Source of the DNA: Eubacterium_U album
Lineage (GTDB): Bacteria > Bacillota > Clostridia > Lachnospirales > Lachnospiraceae
Assembly: GCF_025336545.1 (NCBI RefSeq)
Contig: NZ_JAODBU010000006.1
Location: forward strand, 124,001-188,000
Reading direction: 5' to 3'
DNA length: 64,000 bases
The notes below the pieces were generated by a model. The model made no database searches. It saw only the letters and a list, made by a program, of their open reading frames with translations, and was not told the DNA's origin. Both the position numbers and the translations under genes were made by a program. Shown in pieces: positions 18,154 to 26,259 of this stretch (positions are counted from its first letter, which is position 1; each line of letters opens with the position of its first letter).

Positions 18154-18426
18154 TAGAAGAAAGAAAGGCACATTTTGTGTAAGGTGAGGAAATGATTAAT
18201 AGATAATTTGATTTAAGTAAGACACATATAGTTATTGAGCCTGTAGAGAATAGGTTTGTTTTGTGTACGCTTAAGTTGGATTATCGCAAGAGGCATTTCC
18301 TTTGTTTTCCTTTTGGAAAAGAAATAAGGGGCTATTTAGCGAGTCTATTTTTGCGTATGCAAAAAAGACTCGTTTTTGTGTGTTCAAAATAATAATTGGC
18401 TCAGACTTCGAAAAGGAGAAACTTTA
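18154..18426 (+). promoter_or_regulatory. Attenuator leader with MINR leader peptide
   Basis: AAGGTGAGG is followed by ATG-ATT-AAT-AGA-TAA (18192-18206), a four-codon reading frame. Downstream are complementary segments (TTTGTTTTCC/GGAAAAG) and an intrinsic terminator at 18339-18378. ABC-F genes of Firmicutes are commonly induced when a drug-stalled ribosome on a short leader frame prevents termination. The sequence shows all parts of that arrangement. Confidence 0.75.
18339..18378 (+). terminator. Attenuator terminator before the ABC-F gene
   Basis: CGAGTCTATTTTTGC, loop GTAT, GCAAAAAAGACTCG, then TTTTTGTG. It stands 50 bases before the coding start, so read-through is needed for expression. 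Confidence 0.88.
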
Positions 18427-19971
18427 ATGTTGCAGATAAAAAAATTAAATTTAACACATAAAAAAGACCTGAGAATAATTCTTAATGATTTCAACCTTGT
18501 GCTAAATGATGGAGATAAGGCAGTTATTATTGGAGAAGAGGGAAATGGGAAATCGACATTAATGAAGTGGATATACAATCCGTCGCTTGTAGAAAACTAT
18601 ATAGAAGCAGATGGGGAAAGGATAATGGGACACGAACGTCTTGGTTATCTTCCGCAGGAGATGCTCGATGAAGATAAGGAAAAAACAATATACGAATATT
18701 TTTCTGAAGAGGAAATATTCTGGGAGAAAACGCCTAAAGAATTGTCTGTTATTGCGGGAAAATTTGGAATGAAAAATGATTTTTTCTACAGTAACCAGAC
18801 AATGGGTAGTCTTTCAGGAGGCGAAAAAGTCAAGACACAACTTATGAGGCTTTTCATTCGCGATGTTTCTGTGCTGTTGTTGGACGAACCTTCCAATGAC
18901 ATCGACATTGCGACGCTTACATTACTGGAAAAAATCATAAATGACTGGAAGCACATTGTGCTTTTTATTTCACACGATGAAACGCTGATAGAGCGTACTG
19001 CCAACATGGTGATACATATCGAGCAGATTATACGAAAAACAAAGGCGAGATATACCGTGGCAAAGCTTCCCTATAGACGCTATGTGGAAGAACGGCTTCA
19101 TAAATTTGAAATCCAAAAACAGCGGGCACTGAGTGACCGTAGGGAGAAAAAGATTCGCGATGAAAAATATCAAAGAGTTATGCAGAGTGTACAAGGTGCA
19201 TTAAGAAATTGTACCAGACAAGCACCGTCTGTTGCCAAAAACTTAAAGGACAAAATGCATACGGTTAAGGCAATGGAACGAAGATTTGAAAAAGAAGATG
19301 AAAATATGACTCAGATGCCGGAACAGGAAGAAGCAATCTTTGTCAAATTAGGGGATGAAAACTCACACATTCCCGCAGGAAAAACGGTCATAGAATATGA
19401 ACTTTCAAAGCTTGTGACTCCGGATGGCAAAAGAATTTTAGCAGAAGGAATTCATTTAAAAATAAAAGGTTCAGAAAAAATCTGTATGATAGGAGCCAAC
19501 GGGGCAGGAAAAACGACTCTTCTAAAAAAGATAGCGGAAGAACTCCTAAATCGGAATGACATTAAAGCAGAATATATGCCTCAAACTTATGAAGACCTGC
19601 TGGATTTGGATGTTACACCGGTTGATTACCTTGATAAAACAGGAGATAAAGAAGAGCGTACAAGAATTAGAACATACCTTGGTTCACTTAAATACACACC
19701 AGATGAAATGGAGCATCCGATTCGGGAGTTATCAGGCGGACAAAAGGCGAAAGTGCTTCTCTTGAGGATGAGCTTAAGTGGTGCAAATGTTCTTATTCTG
19801 GATGAACCGACAAGAAATTTTTCACCATTGTCCGGTCCGGTAATAAGAAAAATGCTCCGAGAATTTCCGGGGGCTGTCATTAGCATTTCTCACGATAGAA
19901 AGTATATTGAAGAGGTGTGCGATAAAATATATCAGCTAAATCCTAATGGATTACAGCTAATTGGTGATTGA
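18427..19971 (+). CDS. ABC-F ribosomal protection protein (Lsa/CplR-like)
   Basis: Cytoplasmic ATPase that binds the ribosome and displaces antibiotics; related proteins protect against lincosamides, pleuromutilins and streptogramin A. The 514-residue protein has two ABC modules without membrane segments: Walker A GEEGNGKST, signature SLSGGEKVK, Walker B LLLDEPSND, then GANGAGKTT, ELSGGQKAK and LILDEPTRN. A charged linker (about 205-300) is the drug-specificity region. The ATG 18427 follows AAAAGGAG; an upstream in-frame ATG at 18376 lies within the terminator and is rejected. Exact drug range cannot be read from the sequence. Confidence 0.85.
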   Translation: MLQIKKLNLTHKKDLRIILNDFNLVLNDGDKAVIIGEEGNGKSTLMKWIYNPSLVENYIEADGERIMGHERLGYLPQEMLDEDKEKTIYEYFSEEEIFWEKTPKELSVIAGKFGMKNDFFYSNQTMGSLSGGEKVKTQLMRLFIRDVSVLLLDEPSNDIDIATLTLLEKIINDWKHIVLFISHDETLIERTANMVIHIEQIIRKTKARYTVAKLPYRRYVEERLHKFEIQKQRALSDRREKKIRDEKYQRVMQSVQGALRNCTRQAPSVAKNLKDKMHTVKAMERRFEKEDENMTQMPEQEEAIFVKLGDENSHIPAGKTVIEYELSKLVTPDGKRILAEGIHLKIKGSEKICMIGANGAGKTTLLKKIAEELLNRNDIKAEYMPQTYEDLLDLDVTPVDYLDKTGDKEERTRIRTYLGSLKYTPDEMEHPIRELSGGQKAKVLLLRMSLSGANVLILDEPTRNFSPLSGPVIRKMLREFPGAVISISHDRKYIEEVCDKIYQLNPNGLQLIGD

Positions 19972-20055
19972 TAACAAAAAGGATGAAAGACTGACAAATT
20001 TCAGGCTTTTAGTGAGTTGGAAAGCATACAAAGATTTGAATTTGGAGGATAGATT

Positions 20056-20553
20056 ATGGTACGTACAGAAGATGCATGTGAAATTATAAAATATGCTTTG
20101 CAAAACGAAATTAAAGTATATTTAGATGGCGGATGGGGTGTTGATGCACTTCTTAAAAGAGAATCAAGAATACACAATGATATTGATTTGTTTGTTGAAC
20201 TGAAACATTATCATGATTATATTTATGTGATTAAGCAGCATGGATTTGAGGAAGTAAATACTGATTATACAACGGATGGTCATACTGTCTGGAAAGATGA
20301 TAAACAAAGAATCATTGATTTACATTGTTTTGAATTTACAGATGACGGAATTGTTTATGAGGGAGATATATTTCCATCAAAAACTTTTTCCGGTATTGGA
20401 AAAGTTGGAGATATAACTGTTTCTTGTATTGAACCATTGAGTCAGGTAATGCTTCATTTGGGATATGAACACGATAAAAATGATGTGCATGATGTGATGC
20501 TGTTGTGTGAAACATTTCAAATAGCAATACCAGATGAATATAAGGAAAAGTAA
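20056..20553 (+). CDS. lnu: Lincosamide nucleotidyltransferase, Lnu(A/C/P)-type
   Basis: Adenylylates lincomycin or clindamycin, inactivating them. The 165-residue protein matches the short Lnu family: nucleotidyltransferase motif LDGGWGVDALL (about 22-32), HNDIDLF (about 40-46) with the metal-binding acidic residues, and VSCIEPLSQVMLHLGYE plus HDVMLLCETF in the C-terminal half. GGAGG precedes the ATG. It sits 85 bp after the ABC-F gene and just before the right attachment core, a usual cargo place. Its closest named relative by recollection is Lnu(C); the exact variant is not certain. Confidence 0.88.
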   Translation: MVRTEDACEIIKYALQNEIKVYLDGGWGVDALLKRESRIHNDIDLFVELKHYHDYIYVIKQHGFEEVNTDYTTDGHTVWKDDKQRIIDLHCFEFTDDGIVYEGDIFPSKTFSGIGKVGDITVSCIEPLSQVMLHLGYEHDKNDVHDVMLLCETFQIAIPDEYKEK

Positions 20554-20640
20554 AATTTCAGTTTTGTGTTGAATCTCTAAGCAAAATAGCTTATAATTTG
20601 ACATGCTACATATAGTTATTATCCACAGTTATCGAGTAGG

Positions 20641-20671
20641 TGTTATCAATGCCGATAACAAAATGATAACA
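20641..20671 (+). repeat. Integrase arm-type repeats, right end of element 1
   Basis: CGATAACA and TGATAACA lie 11 bp apart (20653 and 20664), with an inverted TGTTATCAA at 20641. They match the left-end pair at 12112-12131. Confidence 0.7.
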
Positions 20672-20769
20672 TTAGCTCGTATAGGCAGGATAATATGGAT
20701 ATATCAAATAATCAAAAGAACGAGAAACATTACAGAGAATAATTCCTAAACAAAAAGCGTTAGTCTTTG

Positions 20770-20783
20770 TAGAGTTTGAATAA
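20770..20783 (+). other. Attachment core between elements 1 and 2
   Basis: An exact copy of the 14-bp guaA-end core. It is at once the right end of element 1 and the left end of element 2. Confidence 0.85.
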
Positions 20784-20804
20784 TGCAAAAATAAATTCTA
20801 TATG

Positions 20805-20842
20805 CCTACAAACCCCATAAATAAAGGGTTTGTAGGTTTTTT
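20805..20842 (+). terminator. Intrinsic terminator just inside element 2
   Basis: CCTACAAACCC and GGGTTTGTAGG form an 11-bp perfect stem followed by six T residues. It would stop transcription entering from element 1. Confidence 0.88.
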
Positions 20843-20853
20843 CTTTTTTAGAG

Positions 20854-20876
20854 TGACAATAAAATGACAATATTTT
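20854..20876 (+). repeat. Integrase arm-type repeats, left end of element 2
   Basis: Two TGACAAT copies 11 bp apart within a 23-bp stretch that is repeated identically at 35030-35052. Confidence 0.78.
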
Positions 20877-21007
20877 TTGCTATTTTTTATAAAAAACGTT
20901 CAAAAGCGTACATTTATGAACTGATAAAATTACATATTTTTCCTTTATAAAATAAAAAGACCCTGCAGTGACACCGCAGGGGTGGTTATGACTGAAATAC
21001 CAATATT

Positions 21008-21667
21008 CTATTTTTCAATTCCAACTTCCCAGAAATACATATCTATAATTTTCATAGGGGTGTACAAATCACCAAGTTTATTACAAGCTTTTTCGATTTC
21101 TTCTTTGTTGTCTTTGGCGTATTGAATTATTTGCTTCATACTATTTAAATTGAAAACCCCATTTATTTTGTTCCGACGTAGCGCTTTTACAAAATATTGG
21201 TCATATGCTGGAACGCATCCAAGAGTTCCTAATATGATTTTAGTAATTAATGTATCTGTTACATTGGAAATTGTTTTTGTTTTGTTAGTACCATCTTCTA
21301 TATAAGTTTGACCCATATAGTACTCTTTTATTTCATCTCTTAAACTCATTATAGTTTCAAGATCTGTGATAATATTCTCTTTAAAAGGATTAAAACTTAT
21401 TAAATTTGAATATTTATCCTTACAAAGTATTTCGACAACAGGCTTACTAAATAAATAATCTTTTTGCATTAAAAAAGAATTTCGTAGCATACCCCAACTA
21501 GCTAGATAGGCATATAAATTTAATGTTATATAATTGTACATGGTTTCATCATTTTTATATTTTAAGAAACTTTCTCTACAGTGATCATATGATCTATATC
21601 TTCCGTTTTTATCGTTATGGTAACTATCAATAAATTTATTGATATATTCGTTGATATTTTTTCCCAT
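21008..21667 (-). CDS. Hypothetical protein beside the element 2 repressor
   Basis: A 219-residue soluble protein that I do not recognise. It has no signal peptide or membrane segment. Visible features are a basic, Tyr-rich N-terminus, a conserved-looking centre (LNLYAYLASWGMLRNSF; TDTLITKIILGTLGCVPAYD) and a helical C-terminus. It lies 31 bp after the repressor gene on the same strand, between the left attachment core and the integration module, so it is probably cotranscribed with the repressor. This place often holds immunity or entry-exclusion cargo, but function is unknown. Confidence 0.7.
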   Translation of the reverse strand: MGKNINEYINKFIDSYHNDKNGRYRSYDHCRESFLKYKNDETMYNYITLNLYAYLASWGMLRNSFLMQKDYLFSKPVVEILCKDKYSNLISFNPFKENIITDLETIMSLRDEIKEYYMGQTYIEDGTNKTKTISNVTDTLITKIILGTLGCVPAYDQYFVKALRRNKINGVFNLNSMKQIIQYAKDNKEEIEKACNKLGDLYTPMKIIDMYFWEVGIEK

Positions 21668-21698
21668 TTTATCATCTCTCTTAAATAAACATATAAAT

Positions 21699-22310
21699 TT
21701 AATCCTTCAAATTAGCTTTCCTAAATCTCTTCTTTGCATCAGAGATATTCTTATCCACTTCGATAGCTTTTTCGTTTTCTGCATCCAATAAGAAGTCAGC
21801 TGAATCGGTTCCAAAGCTTAAATACTTTGCCTGCCATAATAGGTAGGTTTCCTCGTCAATTTCTTCATTGATAAATTTCTCATACATTGTTGCCCAATGG
21901 CTAAACATTCTTTTAAGATTTGAAAGAGGAGCAACAGTAGCATCGTTTACGTCTATGTCGGAAGATACCTCTAAATAAACTTTTCCATCTATAGTTGTTG
22001 GAGTCAAATCCAAAGTTTTTTCCATACTGAATAAGTATTGTAGAGAACTTGCAGCTGAAATAGGATCAGGAGTTGCAAGCACGTATGGAGAAATCTCCAA
22101 AGCATTTGAAATCTCAAATATAGTGTCTGAATCCGGATAGCGATTTCCAAGTTCATAATTTCTTATAGTTGATTCATTTACACCACAGGCAGATCCCAAT
22201 TCTTTTTGAGTCATGCCGGCAATTTGTCTGTAAAATCTAATCTTTTGTCCTAAATTTGCTGAGGCAAGATTTTTAGCATTTAAAGAAAAATCTCTTTTAT
22301 TTTTTCCCAT
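21699..22310 (-). CDS. XRE-family repressor of element 2
   Basis: A 203-residue regulator with a helix-turn-helix (about 22-78, MTQKELGSACGVNESTIRNYELG) and a C-terminal domain resembling that of the element 1 repressor (a Trp/Tyr segment, KFINEEIDEETYLLW). It is divergent from the excisionase and integrase. Repeats related to GTTCA and GTGAA in the intergenic region surround the rightward promoter and are likely operators. Confidence 0.82.
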   Translation of the reverse strand: MGKNKRDFSLNAKNLASANLGQKIRFYRQIAGMTQKELGSACGVNESTIRNYELGNRYPDSDTIFEISNALEISPYVLATPDPISAASSLQYLFSMEKTLDLTPTTIDGKVYLEVSSDIDVNDATVAPLSNLKRMFSHWATMYEKFINEEIDEETYLLWQAKYLSFGTDSADFLLDAENEKAIEVDKNISDAKKRFRKANLKD

Positions 22311-22359
22311 AAAACATATCCTTCCATATCATTTTATAACTGCTTGTATTATATCATAA

Positions 22360-22480
22360 ACAGTTCATTTGTGAAATATAAAGATTACAAAACAGTCATA
22401 AGTGAAATGTTTTACTTGACAGTGCAAAAGTGAACTGATAAAATGAGTGCAACACAGTTCAAAAATGCACTGTACAAAGC
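22360..22480 (+). promoter_or_regulatory. Excisionase-integrase promoter of element 2
   Basis: TTGACA (22416-22421), 17 bp, TAAAAT (22439-22444), the same geometry as in element 1. Repeats CAGTTCATTTGTGAA, AAGTGAA, AAGTGAACTG and CAGTTCAAAAATGCACTG surround it and probably bind the repressor. Confidence 0.72.
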
Positions 22481-22511
22481 GATGAAATTTAAATAGGTAG
22501 GAGGTGATATT

Positions 22512-22697
22512 ATGGCAGATACACTTTTTGTTAGAGCAAGCGATGTAGCAAAGGAAATGGGAGTTTCAGAAGCTATGGCTTATAAGATTATTAGAAAACT
22601 TAATAATGAACTTAAAGAGCAGGGGTTTGTAACTGTTCAGGGGAGACTTAGCAGACAGTATTTTGAAGAACGAATCTATGGAATTAAGACTAAATAG
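22512..22697 (+). CDS. xis: Small HTH protein, probable excisionase of element 2
   Basis: A 61-residue protein closely similar to the 62-residue protein of element 1 (VAKEMGVSEAMAYKIIRKLNN, then GRLSRQYFEERIYG). GGAGG precedes the ATG and the integrase starts 12 bp after the stop. Role assigned by position and helix-turn-helix content. Confidence 0.75.
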   Translation: MADTLFVRASDVAKEMGVSEAMAYKIIRKLNNELKEQGFVTVQGRLSRQYFEERIYGIKTK

Positions 22698-22709
22698 GAG
22701 GTGAAATAA

Positions 22710-23801
22710 ATGGTTTTTAAGAATCCCAAAACAGATAAATGGGAAGTTAGATGTTATTACAAAAATTATAAAGGTGAGCGAAAACAGAAAACCAAAAGAG
22801 GCTTCAGAACAAAATCTGAAGCTCTTGATTGGGAAAGACATTTCAAACTGCAAGACCACCAGGACCTGGATATGACCATTGAAGATTTCTTTGAATTATA
22901 TAAAAGAGATGTAAGTCATAAGGTAAGACCAAACACTTGGGAAGAAAAGGAATACATAATTTTAACAAAAATTCTTCCTTATCTTGGCAAGAGAAAAATA
23001 AATGAATTAAAGGTAACGGACATTTTTGAGTGGCAAAGAGAAATTCAGAGCTTAACAACTCAAAATGGTAAGAGCTTTTCAAAATCATATCTTGGAACAA
23101 TTCATAATCAGCTAAGTGCAATGCTTAATCATGCAGTCAGATATTATGGGCTTAAATGGAATGTCGCAAGCAAGGCTGGGAACATGGGCAGTGCAAGAGA
23201 TAGAAATGTTGATTTCTGGACGCAGAAGGAATACCAGAAATTTATTGAGCAGGTGGCAGATAAACCACAATCATATTATGGATTTGAAATACTTTATTGG
23301 TGTGGGCTTAGAATTGGTGAACTTCTTGCCTTAACACCGAAAGATTTTGATTTTGAAAATAATGTTTTGAAAATAACAAAGTCATATAAAAAGGTTAAAG
23401 GTAAAGACATTGTGACGGACCCAAAGACACCTAAAAGCATAAGGGATATAGTAATTCCTGAATTTTTGGCAGAAGAAATTAAGGAATATTTGGCAAGTAT
23501 ATATGGCATCAAAGAAAATGACAGAATATTTCAAAATTCAAAAAGCTATTTTCGCCATGAAATGATAAGAGGTTCAAAAGCTGCAGGAGTTAAAAGAATA
23601 AGAATACATGATTTAAGACATTCACATGTATCATATTTGATTAATAAAGGCTATACAGCACTTGCCATAGCCGACAGACTAGGCCACGAGGCTGTAGACA
23701 TCACTTATAAATATGCACATCTATTTCCAACTGTACAAACAGATATGGCAAAAACTATGGATGCAGAAAGAGAGGCTTTATTAGATGAGTGCGAAGAATA
23801 A
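22710..23801 (+). CDS. int: Tyrosine recombinase (integrase) of element 2
   Basis: A 363-residue integrase, the same length as and collinear with that of element 1. It has the arm-binding N-terminus (KNPKTDKWEVRCYYKNYKG), core-binding domain and catalytic residues in CGLRIGELLAL, HDLRHSHVSYL, LGHEAVDIT and YKYAHLFP. It is expected to use the same guaA-end core, as both elements lie there, but recognises its own arm repeats (TGACAAT pairs). RBS TAGGAGG. Confidence 0.95.
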   Translation: MVFKNPKTDKWEVRCYYKNYKGERKQKTKRGFRTKSEALDWERHFKLQDHQDLDMTIEDFFELYKRDVSHKVRPNTWEEKEYIILTKILPYLGKRKINELKVTDIFEWQREIQSLTTQNGKSFSKSYLGTIHNQLSAMLNHAVRYYGLKWNVASKAGNMGSARDRNVDFWTQKEYQKFIEQVADKPQSYYGFEILYWCGLRIGELLALTPKDFDFENNVLKITKSYKKVKGKDIVTDPKTPKSIRDIVIPEFLAEEIKEYLASIYGIKENDRIFQNSKSYFRHEMIRGSKAAGVKRIRIHDLRHSHVSYLINKGYTALAIADRLGHEAVDITYKYAHLFPTVQTDMAKTMDAEREALLDECEE

Positions 23802-24117
23802 TGATGCAAAAGGCAGATGGAGAAATGTAACAGTTGCCTTTAGGGTGTCACAAGAAGAAAACGAAGAAATAAATATGAGGGCAAAACTAAGTGGATTTCA
23901 GACAAAGCAGGAATTTATTGTTCAATCATTACTTTATACAAAAATAAGAGCTGTGGGGAATCCGCTAATGATGCTTAGTTTCAGAAAATATCTCCAAGAA
24001 ATAATAGCACAGTTAAAGAGGATTGAGGCTGGTGGAGAAATTGATGAAGAGGTATTTGTCCCAATTAGAACAATGTTGGATATATTAGATGGATTTGAAG
24101 AAAGAAAAAAGCCCTAA
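23785..24117 (+). CDS. MobC-like relaxosome accessory protein of element 2
   Basis: A 110-residue protein sharing the N-terminal pattern WRNVTVAFRVSQEENEEI with its counterpart in element 1. It overlaps the integrase end by 17 bases. Expected to assist the relaxase, although the relaxase of this element belongs to another family. Confidence 0.72.
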   Translation: MSAKNNDAKGRWRNVTVAFRVSQEENEEINMRAKLSGFQTKQEFIVQSLLYTKIRAVGNPLMMLSFRKYLQEIIAQLKRIEAGGEIDEEVFVPIRTMLDILDGFEERKKP

Positions 24118-24139
24118 GCAATAAGCTTAAGACTTACAA

Positions 24140-24202
24140 GGTAACAAGGAGGTTGTCCCCGCTACTTTTATCACCAATTAAATTATAGCAGGGGTTACCT
24201 CC
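24140..24202 (+). repeat. Stem-loop before the VapE-like gene
   Basis: GGAGGT, CCCC and CTA on the left pair with TAG, GGGG and ACCTCC on the right. An alternative pairing uses GGTAAC with GTTACC. The two exclusive pairings and the hidden GGAGG suggest a control element or origin part. Confidence 0.5.
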
Positions 24203-24236
24203 AATAACAACAAAATTTTTAAATTACGGAGGAAAA

Positions 24237-25532
24237 ATGAATAACACGGTAATGAATAAATCCTCCAATGTGGAGGACACAGATAATAAAGAAATCGAGG
24301 CTATAAGGGATAGCCTTAAAAAACGTTTTGATGGAAGTCCGAGACAAACCATTGAAAATGTCATCGAAGTTTTAAATAATGACCCAATGTTAAAGGATGC
24401 AATAAGGCGTAATGAACTTTCCTGTAAGACGGACATTGTTAAGGAAATGGACTGGGGGAGACGTTCAAAGACTTTTACAGATACGGATTTTAACAACATA
24501 ATGCTTAGAATGGAAAAGTTTTACGGTATTACAAGAGATAAAAACATTAAGCGTGCAATTGACATTGTAGGCAACAACAACCATTATCATCCCATTATAG
24601 ACAAGTTGGAAAGTCTGGAGTGGGATGGAAACTCAAGGCTTAGATATTTGTTACCTAGATATCTTGGAACAGATGAAAGTGATTACATATTTGAGGCTAC
24701 AAGAATAATGATGATGGGAGCGGTACACAGAGTGTATAATCCCGGGTGTAAGTTTGAATATATGGTCTGTCTGGTAGGTGGGCAGGGAGCAGGCAAGTCA
24801 AGTTTTCTAAGACTTCTTGCAATGGAAAATGAGTGGTTTTCGGATGACTTAAGAAAACTTGATGATGACAATGTGTTTCGTAAGATTCAGGGACATTGGA
24901 TTATTGAAATGGCAGAAATGCTTGCAACCTGTAACGCAAGAAGCGTTGAGGACATTAAGTCATTTCTAAGCCGTCAGAGTGAAACTTACAAGGTACCTTA
25001 TGAAACTCATCCTGAGGACAGACCAAGACAGTGCATATTTGTGGGTTCTTCCAATAATGCTGATTTCCTGCCATTTGACCGTACAGGTAACAGAAGATTT
25101 GTACCGGTAATGGTAAATAAGGAAAAGGCATTGCATCATCCGTTGGAGGATGAGGAAGAAACAAGGGCTTACATAGAACAGTGCTGGGCTGAAATAATGA
25201 ATATGTATAAAAAGGGCATTAACACTAGACTTGTATTTAATAAGGAGTTGGAAAAGGAACTCATCGAATTTCAGAAGGAATGTATGCCTCAGGATACTCT
25301 TGTTGGCATCATTGAAATGTTTCTTGAAATGACGGATGAGGAGTTTGTGTGTGTTCAAATGATTTACGAGAGGGCGCTGCACCACGAAAACTGCAAGCCG
25401 AAACAGTATGAATCAAGAGAGATTACAAGTATCATGAGGCTTAAATTTGCAGAGCAGTGGGAAGAGGTGAAAAGTCACAGATTCATTAAGGAAGGATATG
25501 GAACCCAGCTTGCATGGAAGAGAAAAATGTAA
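24237..25532 (+). CDS. VapE/VirE-family replication ATPase
   Basis: A 431-residue protein with the virulence-associated E domain: Walker A GGQGAGKSSFL (about 181-191), an IIEMAEM Walker B-like box, and the conserved GNRRFVPV and CWAEIMNMYK blocks. Family members occur in satellite phages (SaPI-type) and mobilizable elements as SF3-like replication helicases. A primase domain is not visible, so the primer must come from elsewhere. AT-rich iteron-like repeats follow the gene, supporting a replication role. Confidence 0.85.
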   Translation: MNNTVMNKSSNVEDTDNKEIEAIRDSLKKRFDGSPRQTIENVIEVLNNDPMLKDAIRRNELSCKTDIVKEMDWGRRSKTFTDTDFNNIMLRMEKFYGITRDKNIKRAIDIVGNNNHYHPIIDKLESLEWDGNSRLRYLLPRYLGTDESDYIFEATRIMMMGAVHRVYNPGCKFEYMVCLVGGQGAGKSSFLRLLAMENEWFSDDLRKLDDDNVFRKIQGHWIIEMAEMLATCNARSVEDIKSFLSRQSETYKVPYETHPEDRPRQCIFVGSSNNADFLPFDRTGNRRFVPVMVNKEKALHHPLEDEEETRAYIEQCWAEIMNMYKKGINTRLVFNKELEKELIEFQKECMPQDTLVGIIEMFLEMTDEEFVCVQMIYERALHHENCKPKQYESREITSIMRLKFAEQWEEVKSHRFIKEGYGTQLAWKRKM

Positions 25533-25741
25533 ATTTGTTATGTAAATTGGGTGGTTTGCAAATCAGAAAGATGAATTTGTAAATTGGAAATGACGTAAAA
25601 AAAAGAGCCAATTTACATCAGAATGGTTTCAATCCCTTTATTTAAGGGATGTTTTGAAATTTGTAAATCGTAAATTGTAAATTGGCTAAATAAAACTAAA
25701 AAAATAAAGTTTTTTAAAACCGATTTACATTTTCAATTTAC
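25529..25741 (+). repeat. Iteron-like GTAAATTGG repeats, candidate replication origin
   Basis: GTAAATT(GG) or its complement occurs at 25529, 25542, 25579, 25608 (reverse), 25663, 25670, 25677, 25722 (reverse) and 25735 (reverse), within 210 AT-rich bases directly after the VapE-like gene. Three copies at 25663-25685 are head to tail at 7-bp steps. Confidence 0.65.
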
Positions 25742-25756
25742 GGAAAGGAGATTGGT

Positions 25757-26002
25757 ATGGTTGAAAAGGTTAAACAGATAAAAATAGATGAAGACTTATT
25801 TAGAATGATATATCAGTATTTTATATATGGTCGTGAGGACGAAACGGAACTGATTAAGACAGGTCTTAAAGATAAGATGGATAAGATGATTTTGAGAAAC
25901 ATTTATACAGAAAGCAAGATTGCCGAATCAGCAGAGGAGAGAGAAAATGCAAGAAAAGAATATCTTGACAGAAAGGAAATCCCGGAGGATTTCCGTTGGT
26001 AA
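25757..26002 (+). CDS. Small conserved mobile-element protein
   Basis: An 81-residue acidic protein (KIDEDLFRMIYQYFI; EERENARKEYLDRKEIPEDFRW). Similar short proteins ending in IPxxFRW are common beside relaxase genes in Clostridia elements, often with an uninformative database name. Function unknown. RBS AAAGGAG precedes the ATG. Confidence 0.72.
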   Translation: MVEKVKQIKIDEDLFRMIYQYFIYGREDETELIKTGLKDKMDKMILRNIYTESKIAESAEERENARKEYLDRKEIPEDFRW

Positions 26003-26017
26003 ATTTCTGCTTAATGT

Positions 26018-26222
26018 TAATGACCTGCAAGTGGCACTTGCAGGTTGTAGAGCAGACAAGTCGGCAACAATATATGCGGTAGCGACAAAAAAACTAAAGG
26101 TAAAAGGAAAGCAGATTAGCCCTCGGCGATTGAGAGCGAAATACACCCATCGCACAAAATCTTACGATTTTATGCTCTTAAGGGTTTACATTTCGCCCTT
26201 GCAGGGGGCTTTTTATTTTACT
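26018..26222 (+). other. Candidate oriT region of element 2
   Basis: A perfect 10-bp hairpin (ACCTGCAAGT, GGC, ACTTGCAGGT; about 26021-26043) is followed by a second set of inverted segments (CGAAATACACCC with GGGTTTACATTTCG; GCCCT with AGGGGGC). It lies directly before the relaxase gene, where oriT is usual. The end of the region may also act as a terminator (GGGGGCTTTTTATTT). Confidence 0.5.
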
Positions 26223-26259
26223 TAAACATAAAGATTTAAAGAACAGGAGGAACAAATAT

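Larger units (their letters stand above)
12040..20783 (+). mobile_element. Element 1: mobilizable integrative element with lincosamide-class resistance cargo
   Basis: About 8.7 kb between two copies of a 14-bp core, with element-specific arm repeats (GATAACA pairs spaced 11 bp) near both ends. Gene order is repressor (reverse), then excisionase, integrase, MobC, RepA-like ATPase, MobV relaxase, TnpV, ABC-F and Lnu (all forward). It has no conjugation pore genes, so it should depend on a helper for transfer. Confidence 0.85.

Noticed and set aside
25920..26225. 101-codon frame across the hairpin region before the element 2 relaxase
   Set aside because: It overlaps the end of the 81-residue gene in another frame and crosses inverted repeats; the region is better read as oriT.
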